Notes: a model not told the origin generated them from the letters alone. 19,942 nt of DNA from Pseudomonadota bacterium (GCA_019348095.1 JAHWKC010000006.1:1-19942); one strand, 5' to 3'; positions 7,137-14,367 are shown, numbered from the stretch's first letter. Program-made: numbers and translations.

Positions 7137-8882
7137 TCACGTTTGTTCTCCGGGGCACCCATGCATGGCAGTCCTGTAATCGATGACGGCGCCGATAAAG
7201 GAAGCATGCACAAAGGTCTGGGGAAAGTTGCCCAGCATCGTTCCGCTGTCGGGATCGGCTTCCTCGGCAAAAAATCCGAGATCATTGGAGTACTCGAGAG
7301 CCGCTCCCAGGATCTGGCGTGTGCGAGCCAGGTCCTTGCGAATGATCCAGTACTGCGCCACCCATATCGTCCCCGCCAGAAAAGCGCCCTCGCCGAACCG
7401 CTCGAGCTCCTCCAGGTGCCGCCAATACAGGTGGCCTCGGCAGTAGTCGCGTTCAAGCGCGTCGATCGTTGCCAGCATCTCGGGTGCGTCCGCCTCGCAG
7501 TACCCCCACGTCGGAAACAACACGGCCGATACGTCGACCGCATCGCTTCCGGCAAAGACCGCGTACGCGCCACCGGCGGTAAGGCAGTGTTCGGCGACGT
7601 ATTGTTCGATCTTCCGCATGGCGCCCAACCACCTATCGGCCTGTTGACGATCCTCGGCAAAGTCCGCGAGGTAACGCAGCCCGCAGGAGACAATCACTTT
7701 CGAGGCCGTGTACTGCCGGCACTCATGTTCCTCCCACATGCCGTAGTCCGGCTGGTGCCAGTTGTCGACGAGGAAGTCGGCGATCTGGCGCACGGTTTCC
7801 CAGTGTTCCCGCGTGTCATGACGGCCGTAAATCAATTTCGCGGCGAGCAGAACGTTGGCGAAGCCATCGAGCTGGAGCTGGTCAGTGGCGCCGTTGCCGA
7901 TCCGCACGGGCCGGCTGTCTGCGAACCCGGACAGCTCGATGCACGATTCGTCGGGCGCAGGTTCGGAATCCAGCGACAGGAACGCCGGCAGCAGCGGCTT
8001 GTCGTCCATTTCCTGCTTCGAGCTACAGATGAAGCCCAGGAATAGCCGTTCGTCGGGACCCGTGCTTCCGGCGCGTACCAGCGCACTGGCGATCATTCCG
8101 GCATCGCGCATCCAGACGTAGCGGTAATCGTAGTTACGCGACCCACCAGGCACCTCCGGCAGGGAGGTCGTGGCCGCCGCGACAATGCCGCCGCTTTCGG
8201 CATAGGTGAGCAAGCGCAAGGCGCGCAGCGACTGCGCTACCTGCCGCTCGAACGGTCCGTGGTAGGTGATGCGCGACGCGACCTCTCGCCACTCGGCAAG
8301 CGTGCTGTCGAGCCAGCGTTGCACTTGCGTACGCCCGGGTTGTTCCATTGGAGCGTCTGCCAGCACCGCCCAGCTTTCCTTCCCCGGCGGCAGCTCGAAA
8401 TGGACGACGCCGTCGTCGAACTCCATATCTTCCGAGCTGTAGAGCCACCAGCTCCCGTTGATACACACGCCGCTCCCGCTGGCACGCAGGTCGGCGGCGT
8501 CTCTCGCGTAGTTTGGGGCAGGCCTCACGACCACGCGCACCGGCTCGGGCGGCGCCGAGAACAGGCGGCAGATCGCGCGCGGGCCGCCCGGACCCATCGA
8601 CATCCAGTCGGTGACACTGAAATGACCGGTCGCCAGCCCGAGCCGGGTCTCAAGCACGGCGCTGTCCTCGACGTAGGCGCGGCCGGCCGGTGTTGCGGAG
8701 GCCAGATCAAACTCCCACGCGCCGCCTTTTTCGCAATCGAGCAGCGCCGCAAACAACGACGGACGATCAAAACGGCCCGGGCAGTACCAGAGGATGGAAC
8801 CGTCGGCGGCCACGATTGCAGCAGTCCGTCGGTCGCCGATGACCGCAAGCTCCCGGATCCCCGTTCGTCTGTGCCTAGGCAC
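7137..8882 (-). CDS. Glycoside hydrolase family 15 protein (glucoamylase/trehalase-like)
   Basis: 581 aa, normal for bacterial GH15. Inverting hydrolase releasing glucose from alpha-glucans or trehalose; which one is unknown. The N-terminal trehalase-like beta domain has AADGSILWYCPGRFDRPSLFAALLD (24-48). The (alpha/alpha)6 domain has NYDYRYVWMRDAGM (250-263), PDYGMWEEHE with E384 as likely general acid, and FFAEEADPDSGTMLGNFPQTFVHASFI with E540/E541 as likely base. No signal peptide, so probably cytoplasmic. The GTG start at 8882 overlaps the SDR stop by 8 bases (GTGCCTAG), implying coupled translation. The partner SDR resembles glucose dehydrogenases, which would act on released glucose. 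Confidence 0.92.
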   Translation of the reverse strand: MPRHRRTGIRELAVIGDRRTAAIVAADGSILWYCPGRFDRPSLFAALLDCEKGGAWEFDLASATPAGRAYVEDSAVLETRLGLATGHFSVTDWMSMGPGGPRAICRLFSAPPEPVRVVVRPAPNYARDAADLRASGSGVCINGSWWLYSSEDMEFDDGVVHFELPPGKESWAVLADAPMEQPGRTQVQRWLDSTLAEWREVASRITYHGPFERQVAQSLRALRLLTYAESGGIVAAATTSLPEVPGGSRNYDYRYVWMRDAGMIASALVRAGSTGPDERLFLGFICSSKQEMDDKPLLPAFLSLDSEPAPDESCIELSGFADSRPVRIGNGATDQLQLDGFANVLLAAKLIYGRHDTREHWETVRQIADFLVDNWHQPDYGMWEEHECRQYTASKVIVSCGLRYLADFAEDRQQADRWLGAMRKIEQYVAEHCLTAGGAYAVFAGSDAVDVSAVLFPTWGYCEADAPEMLATIDALERDYCRGHLYWRHLEELERFGEGAFLAGTIWVAQYWIIRKDLARTRQILGAALEYSNDLGFFAEEADPDSGTMLGNFPQTFVHASFIGAVIDYRTAMHGCPGEQT

Positions 8883-9651
8883 CCTGGCCCTGGAACAGCA
8901 TCAATCCGCCATCGACGACAATGGTGGTCCCGTGGATGTAGCGCGCCTGCTCAGAGGCGAGGAAAACCGCCACGTGGGCGATTTCTTCCGGCTGCGCCGC
9001 CCGCTTCATCGGAATGGATTGGACCTGTTTCTCGAGCACCTTTGGATCGTCGATCGCCGCCTGGTTCATCGGGGTCAGCACCATGCCGGGTGCGATGTTG
9101 TTGACGTTGATGTTCTTCTCGGCGAGTTCCAGCGCGAGAGTAGTGGTCAGGTTGCGAAGCCCGCCCTTGGAGACGTCATAGCCTGCTGCGCCTGTACGCG
9201 GAATTTCCTGATGCACGCTGGTGATGTTGATGATCGTGCCGTGCCGGCCGGATCCGTCCAGGCCACGGATGAACTGCTGACAGCAGAAGAACGGGCCGTA
9301 GAGATTGGTCCGCATCATATTGTCCCAATGCTCCAAGCTCATGTCCTTGACCGGCTTTCCCGCAGCATCGACGCCTGCGTCGTTCACCAGGATGGTCGGT
9401 GTCCCCAGCCTCTCATTCACCGCCTGGAAGAACCGCTCGACAAGCGAAGGGTCACGCACGTCCAGATGGGTAACAGAGCCTCTGCGCCCGGCTGCCTCAA
9501 TCTCGCTCAGCGTGCGCTCCGCGCCTTCTTTGTCGTGAAGATAGGTGACCGCCACGTCGGCGCCTTCACGTGCGAACGCGACGGCGGTGGCTTGGCCAAT
9601 GCCGGAGTCCGACCCGGTCACGATGGCGATCTCGCCTTCCAACCTGTTCAT
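8875..9651 (-). CDS. SDR-family oxidoreductase, glucose 1-dehydrogenase-like
   Basis: 258 aa. NAD(P)-dependent short-chain dehydrogenase; close relatives are annotated as glucose 1-dehydrogenase. Cofactor motif TGSDSGIG (12-19), NDAG (90-93, a variant of NNAG), and tetrad N116 (RTNLYG), S145 (NITS), Y158 and K162 (YDVSK). NVNNIAPGMVLTPMN and the C-terminal VVDGGL are typical of the family. The start at 9651 gives MNRLEGEIAIVTG with GGAGG 12 bases upstream; an in-frame ATG at 9702 would add 17 residues that do not fit the family and lacks a ribosome site. It is the first gene of a two-gene minus-strand operon with GH15 and divergent from the isochorismatase gene. Confidence 0.9.
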   Translation of the reverse strand: MNRLEGEIAIVTGSDSGIGQATAVAFAREGADVAVTYLHDKEGAERTLSEIEAAGRRGSVTHLDVRDPSLVERFFQAVNERLGTPTILVNDAGVDAAGKPVKDMSLEHWDNMMRTNLYGPFFCCQQFIRGLDGSGRHGTIINITSVHQEIPRTGAAGYDVSKGGLRNLTTTLALELAEKNINVNNIAPGMVLTPMNQAAIDDPKVLEKQVQSIPMKRAAQPEEIAHVAVFLASEQARYIHGTTIVVDGGLMLFQGQGA

Positions 9652-9827
9652 GTCCAAGGGCTGCCTCCGGATGCTTCGGTCAAGGCCGGCATTGGACGCC
9701 ATGCATGGTCAGCGGTCTGTGAACGGGGGTGCCGCGGTCCAGCCGGCAATTGATATCTCCACCAAGGCTCACGGTGGCTCGACAACTACCGGCCTATGTT
9801 CCACAAGCTAGGCAACGGAGAATGACA

Positions 9828-10868
9828 ATGAACCAAGTCGACAACGCTGCGGGTGCTGACAGGCAGGTCAGGCGCGCAACTTATCTTGCGAAAGACGACC
9901 AGGCGCTGACGTTCCCGCCGGACCGGACGGTACTGCTGGTGATCGACCCCGTGAACGACTTCCTTTCGGAGGGCGGAGCCGCCTGGGAACTCACCAAGAA
10001 CACCGTGAAGATGCATAACGTGGTCGAGAACATGAAGCGGGCCATCGGCGGCGCGCGCCGGCATGGGATTCCCGTCATTTACGGGCCGATGGCGTACACG
10101 GAAGAGGATTACGCCGACGAATCCCTGCAGCGCCGCACAGGCATCAACAGGATCATGTTCGAAAACAAGATGTTCCTGGCCGGGAGCTGGGGTGCCGACT
10201 TCCATCCCGACCTGCAGCCGCAGGACGACGAAATCGTCCTGCTGCCGCACAAGGGGACCGACGTGTTGCACACCGATCTTCCCGATCACCTGGAGCGACT
10301 GGGTACCACGCATATGGTGATCATCGGCATGACCGCGAACCTGTGCTGCGAGAGCACCGGGCGCCACGCGGCGGAAGCCGGTTTCGATGTGACCTATTTG
10401 TCCGACGCGATCGGTTCGGAAAGCGTCCCTAGCTACGAAGCCGCGGTCCGGGTCAATTTCCCGCTCATCGGCAATGCCGTGATGAAGGTCGATGAGTTCC
10501 TCGCCGCGCTGCAGAACCCGGCGGGGGACGTGCAGGTCCAGGTAGGCGATACGGTCCATGGCTCCGACCACATGGAGATCGGCACCGTCGAGGAAGTCGT
10601 GGGTCCGTCGCCGGAGACCGAAGGCTATCTGCTCGTGCCGCGCGGCATCATCGTCGACAGGGACATCTTCATTCCGCTGGCTGCGGTCGTGAAGCGCGCC
10701 GGCACCGACGTTTTCATCAACGTGCCCAAGCTCGTCGTGGGCAAGATGCCGTGGGATGAGCCGACTGGCCGCGTCGAGCAGCGCGAGAAATACGGCAAGC
10801 CGATGAGGGACGTGGGCCAGCTATACGGCTCGCACTCGGCCTCGGCGCAAACGCAGTCCGCCCCATAG
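9828..10868 (+). CDS. Isochorismatase-family hydrolase fused to a DUF2171/PRC-barrel-like domain
   Basis: 346 aa. Residues ~33-225 are a cysteine-hydrolase domain with D40 (LLVIDPVNDF), K142 (LLPHKGTDV) and C173 (GMTANLCCEST), the Asp-Lys-Cys triad; it ends near YLSDAIGSES. Residues ~242-325 (VGDTVHGSDHMEIGTVEEV...FIPLAAVVKRAGTDVFINV) resemble DUF2171/PRC-barrel domains, which are usually separate small proteins. Substrate unknown; isochorismate is only the family name. ATG 9828 is favoured over 9822 because GGAG at 9817-9820 is 7 bases away. An in-frame upstream extension to 9729 has no support. The flanking genes hint at a stress or storage-carbon locus, an inference. Confidence 0.87.
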   Translation: MNQVDNAAGADRQVRRATYLAKDDQALTFPPDRTVLLVIDPVNDFLSEGGAAWELTKNTVKMHNVVENMKRAIGGARRHGIPVIYGPMAYTEEDYADESLQRRTGINRIMFENKMFLAGSWGADFHPDLQPQDDEIVLLPHKGTDVLHTDLPDHLERLGTTHMVIIGMTANLCCESTGRHAAEAGFDVTYLSDAIGSESVPSYEAAVRVNFPLIGNAVMKVDEFLAALQNPAGDVQVQVGDTVHGSDHMEIGTVEEVVGPSPETEGYLLVPRGIIVDRDIFIPLAAVVKRAGTDVFINVPKLVVGKMPWDEPTGRVEQREKYGKPMRDVGQLYGSHSASAQTQSAP

Positions 10869-11104
10869 GCGGCGGCGTGCAGGTACAACGGAAGTTGGCA
10901 CCGCGAGCTCGTCAGGAGAGGTCGGGCTCTGAGACCAGAAATCACCCCGTTGTAAAAGGAAGTGCCGAAGTTGAGGGCGGGTTCACTGCGCTGGATAGTG
11001 GTCACACATGCGCAGTGGTCAAGCGGTGAGCCCACCCATCTCTCCATTGGGCGGTCCTATGCCAGCTGCCATGATCGGCGCGGCGTCCTGCTCGAGATCA
11101 TCGA

Positions 11105-11221
11105 GCGCGCGTCGGGTCGACACTGACACTTGTGCTCACGTTGGTTCTCAGGGGGTTCTCTGGGGCGGCGGCCCTGCAGGGCAGGGCGGTAATCGATGAC
11201 GCCGGCAGCACGGAAGCATGC
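11105..11221 (-). pseudogene. Decayed copy of a GH15 gene 3' end
   Basis: This stretch aligns along its full length with 7094-7209, the last ~24 codons of the GH15 gene plus ~40 bases beyond its stop. Identical blocks include GCGCGCGTCGG, GTGCTCA, GGTTCTCA, GTAATCGATGACG and GAAGCATGC; overall identity is perhaps two thirds to three quarters by eye. On the minus strand it reads HAS, then after a one-base loss GVIDYRPALQG, matching HASFIGAVIDYRTAMHG. Nothing GH15-like lies further upstream on that strand, so only the tail remains. It sits in the same orientation as the intact gene, about 4.0 kb away. Confidence 0.75.
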
Positions 11222-11309
11222 TCATTGCAGCCGTTCGACGCGGCGTCTCCCCGGCAACGGTGCACAAGCTCGCACGTCGCCCTCGATGGTGAGTTGCTCA
11301 CGCTATTTG

Positions 11310-11349
11310 GACTGACGTTGTCCTACGGTCCAGCGGCCCATCCCATGGA
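11310..11349. repeat. 40-base direct repeat, copy 1
   Basis: Matches 12102-12141 at 36 of 40 positions (common core ACTGACGTTG, then CCTACG, TCCAGCGG, CCATCCCA). It lies 11 bases before the GTG of the ZIP-like gene. It is too divergent to be recent, and no known att or attC consensus fits. Confidence 0.8.
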
Positions 11350-11360
11350 TCGGATCCGTC

Positions 11361-12086
11361 GTGAACGACTTGCTCCCCATCCTGGGGCTGGCCTTGCTGC
11401 CGGCCGCCGGCAACTTTCTCGGCGGGGCCCTGGCGGAGGTATGGCGGCCTTCTTCGCGGGTGCTGAGCATGGCGCTGCATGCAGCCGTGGGCATTCTGCT
11501 GGCGATCGTCGCGATCGAGCTGCTGCCGCGGGCAGATGCGGCGCTTTCCGGCTGGGCGGTCGGCCTGGCGTTCATCTTGGGCGGCATGCTGTACTTGGTC
11601 GCCGACGCAGGTGCGCAGAAGCTGGCCGGCGGCAATCGCGGCGGAAAGCGTATGTGGCTGATCTACGCCGCCGTCGCGATCGACCTGTTGAGCGACGGCC
11701 TGATCATCGGCTCCAGCGGCGCCATCGCCACCGCACTAGCGTTCAAGCTTGCGATCGGCCAGGTGCTGGCCGACCTGCCGGAAGGCTACGCGGTTTCGGC
11801 GTCGCTGCGCGCGAACGACGTCCCGCGCGGGAAGCGGCTCCTGATGATGGCGTCCTTCGTAATCCCGGCACTCGCGGCCGCCGCATTCGCGCACCTGTTG
11901 CTCAAGGACGCGAGCGACCTGTGGCGCTTCGGTGCGCTCGCCGCAATCGCGGGGCTCCTGTCCCTGGCAGCCATCGAAGACATGCTCGGCGAAGCCCATG
12001 AGCACGGTACCGACTCGAAGGGCGCGGCGATCGCGTTCGTGGGAGGCTTTGCGTTGTTCGTGTTCGTCTCGGCGGGGCTTGAATAG
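11361..12086 (+). CDS. ZIP-family-like metal transporter (divergent)
   Basis: 241 aa, about seven to eight hydrophobic segments. The ZIP family moves Zn2+, Fe2+ or Mn2+ into the cytoplasm. Visible: AVGILLAIVAIELLPRA in an early helix and DGLIIGSS...FKLAIGQVLADLPEGYAVS, which matches the ZIP helix-IV region, but the usual HNxPEG reads ADLPEG, so the conserved His-Asn metal ligands are replaced. The expected histidine of the next helix is also not obvious; one His lies in AAFAHLLL. A short acidic/His stretch EDMLGEAHEHGTD precedes the last helix. The start is a GTG at 11361. The metal-binding change means substrate or activity may differ from classical ZIPs. Confidence 0.75.
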   Translation: MNDLLPILGLALLPAAGNFLGGALAEVWRPSSRVLSMALHAAVGILLAIVAIELLPRADAALSGWAVGLAFILGGMLYLVADAGAQKLAGGNRGGKRMWLIYAAVAIDLLSDGLIIGSSGAIATALAFKLAIGQVLADLPEGYAVSASLRANDVPRGKRLLMMASFVIPALAAAAFAHLLLKDASDLWRFGALAAIAGLLSLAAIEDMLGEAHEHGTDSKGAAIAFVGGFALFVFVSAGLE

Positions 12087-12101
12087 CGCTCCCGGGAAAT
12101 T

Positions 12102-12141
12102 GACTGACGTTGCCCTACGCTCCAGCGGTCCATCCCAGGGA
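12102..12141. repeat. 40-base direct repeat, copy 2
   Basis: Second copy of the repeat at 11310-11349, 15 bases after the ZIP-like stop and just before the toxin-antitoxin promoter. With the first copy it brackets a 792-base unit containing only the ZIP-like gene. Confidence 0.8.
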
Positions 12142-12155
12142 GAGGATGAACGGGG

Positions 12156-12173
12156 TGTCGCGAATTCGTGACA
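12156..12173. promoter_or_regulatory. 18-bp near-perfect palindrome, operator 1 of the antitoxin promoter
   Basis: TGTCGCGAATTCGTGACA is a palindrome with a single mismatched pair. It covers the -35 box (GTGACA, 12168-12173). XRE antitoxins commonly bind such inverted repeats to repress their own operon, so this is a likely binding site for the following gene product. Confidence 0.7.
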
Positions 12174-12196
12174 TTCACCTATGGGTGTCCTATATT
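12168..12196 (+). promoter_or_regulatory. Sigma70-type promoter of the toxin-antitoxin pair
   Basis: -35 GTGACA (12168-12173), exact 17-base spacer, -10 TATATT (12191-12196); each box differs from consensus at one position. The predicted transcript start falls at about 12201-12204, at the GTG of the antitoxin gene, so the mRNA would be leaderless. Confidence 0.7.
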
Positions 12197-12203
12197 CGCG
12201 ACG
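12186..12203. promoter_or_regulatory. Operator 2, half-conserved copy over the -10 box
   Basis: TGTCCTATATTCGCGACG keeps both outer half-sites (TGTC and CGAC) of the palindrome at 12156-12173. The two centres are 30 bases apart, about three DNA turns, so two dimers would lie on the same DNA face. Confidence 0.5.
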
Positions 12204-12628
12204 TGGCCACCGACCTTCCCTGTGCTCCTAAGCTCACCCGGGCGTTGGGCAATGCCTTGCGTACCGCCCGCCAAGCTGAAGGATTGACCCAGGCGCAACT
12301 GGCGCAGCGGGCGGGCATTGCCCGGCAAAAGCTGATTCAGCTCGAGCAGGGCAAGCCAGGCGTGGCCATGGCGGCGTACACCGCCGCGCTCGATGCCCTG
12401 GGCCTGCAACTCGCGCTGCAACCCACGCAAATACGAATCACGGACTACCCGCAGCTCAAGCGTTTGGCCTGGAATCGCCCCGGCGACGATCTGGTCACAG
12501 AGCGTGATGCGCTTGCGCTGTACGAGCGCAATTGGCGATTGGTCGATCAGGAGCAAATGCCTGCCCGCGAGCGCGAGCTGTTGCAGCGCTTGGTGCAAAA
12601 GCACGGAGGTGGGATCTTGCATGTTTGA
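12203..12628 (+). CDS. XRE-type helix-turn-helix antitoxin
   Basis: 141 aa from GTG 12203. An XRE HTH at about 15-70 (LGNALRTARQAEGLTQAQLAQRAGIARQKLIQLEQGKPG), then an extension ending ERELLQRLVQKHGGG. It likely represses its own promoter and neutralises the downstream nucleotidyltransferase. Upstream starts (TTG 12110, ATG 12146) are in frame, but the strong promoter at 12168-12196 and its operators would then lie inside the gene; the GTG immediately after the -10 is the more economical start and implies a leaderless mRNA. The stop overlaps the toxin ATG by 8 bases (ATGTTTGA). Third positions look less GC-rich than in neighbouring genes, suggesting transfer. Confidence 0.8.
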   Translation: MATDLPCAPKLTRALGNALRTARQAEGLTQAQLAQRAGIARQKLIQLEQGKPGVAMAAYTAALDALGLQLALQPTQIRITDYPQLKRLAWNRPGDDLVTERDALALYERNWRLVDQEQMPARERELLQRLVQKHGGGILHV

Positions 12629-13313
12629 GCGTCCACACCATCGCCGAATCGCGTCAGTGCTGAATGCATTCGACGCAGAACTGCTTGAGCGCGTGCATTG
12701 CTTTTTTGGTGGAGGCACCGCCATCGTCCTGACGTTGAACGAATACCGTGAATCGGCCGACATCGATTTCCTGTGCTCGGATCGCGACGGCTATCGCGAA
12801 TTGCGGCAGGCCATCTCCGCGCCGACGCTGGGTGTGTTGTTACGGACGCCGATAAAGCACGTCCGCGACGTCCGAACCGAGCGCGACAAAATCTCGACCT
12901 TCCTGGAAGTCGACGATATCCCCATCAAGGTCGAATTCGTCCTGGAAGCACGTATCGATATTGCCGGGGCGATAGACGCCAGCCTCGGCGTGCCGGTGTT
13001 AAGCCGCGACGATATGTACGCCGAAAAGATCCTGGCCAACGCCGACCGCGGCCTGGATCGCTCGGTCATGAGTCGCGACTTGATTGACCTGGCAATGATG
13101 ATCCAGGGATGGGGGCCTATCCCCGAGACTGCCTGGAACAAGACGTTCGACGCGTATGGCCCAGCGGTCTACGAGCAGTTCGACAAAGGTCTGGCATTAC
13201 TCAGCAAAAGCGAACACCTCAAAAAGTGCATGGCAGCGATGTCCATCGATCCTGCGCTGAGCAAGGTGATCCTCGACACGCTGACCGAGCATCGCCCGAG
13301 GACAGTCGGATGA
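12621..13313 (+). CDS. AbiEii/AbiGii-type nucleotidyltransferase toxin
   Basis: 230 aa. Family members transfer nucleotides to RNA targets such as tRNA in toxin-antitoxin or phage-defence roles. The polymerase-beta-like site is FFGGGTAIVL (28-37) followed by D47-I-D49 in ESADIDFLCSD. C-terminally, DDMYAEKILANADRG and SRDLIDLAMM are typical AbiEii motifs (conserved Lys and Asp). It overlaps the XRE gene, a linked pair distinct from classical AbiEi/AbiEii, whose antitoxin is of the AbiEi type. After the stop another frame reads DELPRWLADFVFLPPWI, which could be a lost C-terminal end, so a late frameshift is possible. All key motifs are intact. Confidence 0.85.
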   Translation: MFERPHHRRIASVLNAFDAELLERVHCFFGGGTAIVLTLNEYRESADIDFLCSDRDGYRELRQAISAPTLGVLLRTPIKHVRDVRTERDKISTFLEVDDIPIKVEFVLEARIDIAGAIDASLGVPVLSRDDMYAEKILANADRGLDRSVMSRDLIDLAMMIQGWGPIPETAWNKTFDAYGPAVYEQFDKGLALLSKSEHLKKCMAAMSIDPALSKVILDTLTEHRPRTVG

Positions 13314-13659
13314 ACTGCCGCGCTGGCTGGCAGACTTCGTTTTCCTGCCGCCTTGGATCTGAAACCTGAGTCACTCACAAGGGCTGGGTGCTGCAGGATC
13401 TGGGGTAGGGCGAGCCCCTGAATCCTCAGTGGCACACAGCATAAGAGCGCCGCAAGCGATGGAGCATAGCTTTCTGAGCATGCGGTACATGTTGTGTTGG
13501 GTGCCTTTGCGGAGCTAGCAATGCCGCGGGAGGCGCGCCAAACATGGCGCGAAGCCAATGTCATACACTTCGCATAATGCCTATTATGTAAATACGGAGG
13601 CGGCCACGCTCCCGTGCGTGCGCCGCGACATCTCGTCGAGCGGCCGGCAATGACGGTCA
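13314..13659. other. 345-base gene-free stretch containing a dif-like site
   Basis: After the toxin stop there is no convincing gene on either strand, though a minus frame is open across it from the GST gene. Apart from the XerC/XerD-like site at 13567-13594 I see no promoter or terminator. The sequence has more A+T than the flanking genes. Confidence 0.4.
13567..13594. other. dif-like XerC/XerD recombination site
   Basis: Left arm ACTTCGCATAA, 6-base centre TGCCTA, right arm TTATGTAAATA, 28 bases in all. The E. coli dif arms are GGTGCGCATAA and TTATGTTAAAT with a 6-base centre, so arm length, spacing and the inner CATAA/TTATG are conserved, with CATAAT/ATTATG as an inverted repeat. The left half resembles Xanthomonas dif/phage att cores and plasmid pdif sites. 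It could be the chromosome dif or a mobile pdif site; no second copy was found in the window. Confidence 0.6.
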
Positions 13660-14367
13660 TCAGCCCTGCTGCCGGACGCTCGCGCTGGTTTGTCCGAACA
13701 GGACATTCTTGCCTTGCTCGGTCACTGCCGGGCGACTGGCCAGCGACTCGCCCCGAGCGTAGGCGCGCTCGGTGGCGGGCCGCGCTCGCACGGTCTCGAA
13801 CCAGCGACGCAGGTCGGGGAAATCCTTGAGATCCTGTTGCTGCCGCTCCCACGGCACGATCCAGGGATAGCAGGCCATGTCGGCGATCGTGTAGGACTCG
13901 CCGGCGATGAACTCGCGGCCGGCCAGGCGCCGATCGAGCACGCCGTAGAGGCGGTTGGTCTCGTTGACGTAACGGTCGATCGCGTACGGGAGCTTTTCCG
14001 GCGCGTATATGCCGAAATGATGGTTCTGTCCCGCCATCGGTCCGAGGCCGCCCATCTGCCAGAACAGCCATTCCATTGTGGTTTTCCGGCCACGGATATC
14101 TGCGGGCAGGAACCTGCCGGTCTTCTCCGCCAGATACAGCAAGATTGCGCCGGACTCGAACACGGTGATCGCGTCGCCGCCATCGGCCGGTGCCGCATCG
14201 ATGACCGCGGGCATGCGGTTGTTCGGCGAAAAGGCGAGGAACTCCGGCTTGAACTGATCGCCGGCGCTGATGTCGACGGGATGGATGCGGTAGTCCAGCC
14301 CCGCCTCCTCGAGGAACATCGTGACCTTGTGGCCGTTGGGCGTGGGCCAGTAATAGAGCTCGATCAT
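13660..14367 (-). CDS. yfcG: YfcG-type glutathione transferase / disulfide reductase
   Basis: 235 aa. Very like E. coli YfcG, a nu-class GST with glutathione-dependent disulfide reductase activity. The N-terminal thioredoxin fold has MIELYYWPTPNGHKVTMFLEEA (T9/N11 at the active site) and F70-E71-S72-GAILLYLAEKTGRFLP, the glutathione gamma-Glu site. The helical half has WLFWQMGGLGPMAGQNHHF and IADMACYPWI. The start is the ATG at 14367 (AAGGAG about 11 bases upstream); a longer in-frame extension to 14556 lies inside the upstream gene and is a shadow. It starts 64 bases after the sorbosone-dehydrogenase stop, so the two may be co-transcribed. The last ~20 residues are variable. Confidence 0.9.
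   Translation of the reverse strand: MIELYYWPTPNGHKVTMFLEEAGLDYRIHPVDISAGDQFKPEFLAFSPNNRMPAVIDAAPADGGDAITVFESGAILLYLAEKTGRFLPADIRGRKTTMEWLFWQMGGLGPMAGQNHHFGIYAPEKLPYAIDRYVNETNRLYGVLDRRLAGREFIAGESYTIADMACYPWIVPWERQQQDLKDFPDLRRWFETVRARPATERAYARGESLASRPAVTEQGKNVLFGQTSASVRQQG

Larger units (their letters stand above)
10869..11360. other. 490-base stretch without an intact gene
   Basis: Between the isochorismatase-fusion stop and the ZIP-like gene. It contains the GH15 3'-end remnant (11105-11221) and the first 40-base repeat (11310-11349). Elsewhere I see no coding sequence, clear promoter or terminator. The many scars suggest a rearranged boundary. Confidence 0.4.

Noticed and set aside
6999..8045. 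348-aa plus-strand ORF opposite GH15
   Set aside because: Antisense of GH15 motifs; only its first ~30 codons outside GH15 were kept as an orphan-segment observation.
9652..9702. Longer SDR start at ATG 9702
   Set aside because: Adds 17 residues not typical of the family and lacks a ribosome site.
11310..12141. Integron gene cassette with attC sites
   Set aside because: The repeats lack the RYYYAAC/GTTRRRY core sites and the long imperfect palindrome of attC, and no integrase is visible.
12110..12202. Longer antitoxin start (TTG 12110 or ATG 12146)
   Set aside because: Would place the strong promoter and both operators inside the gene; the residues are not HTH-family sequence.
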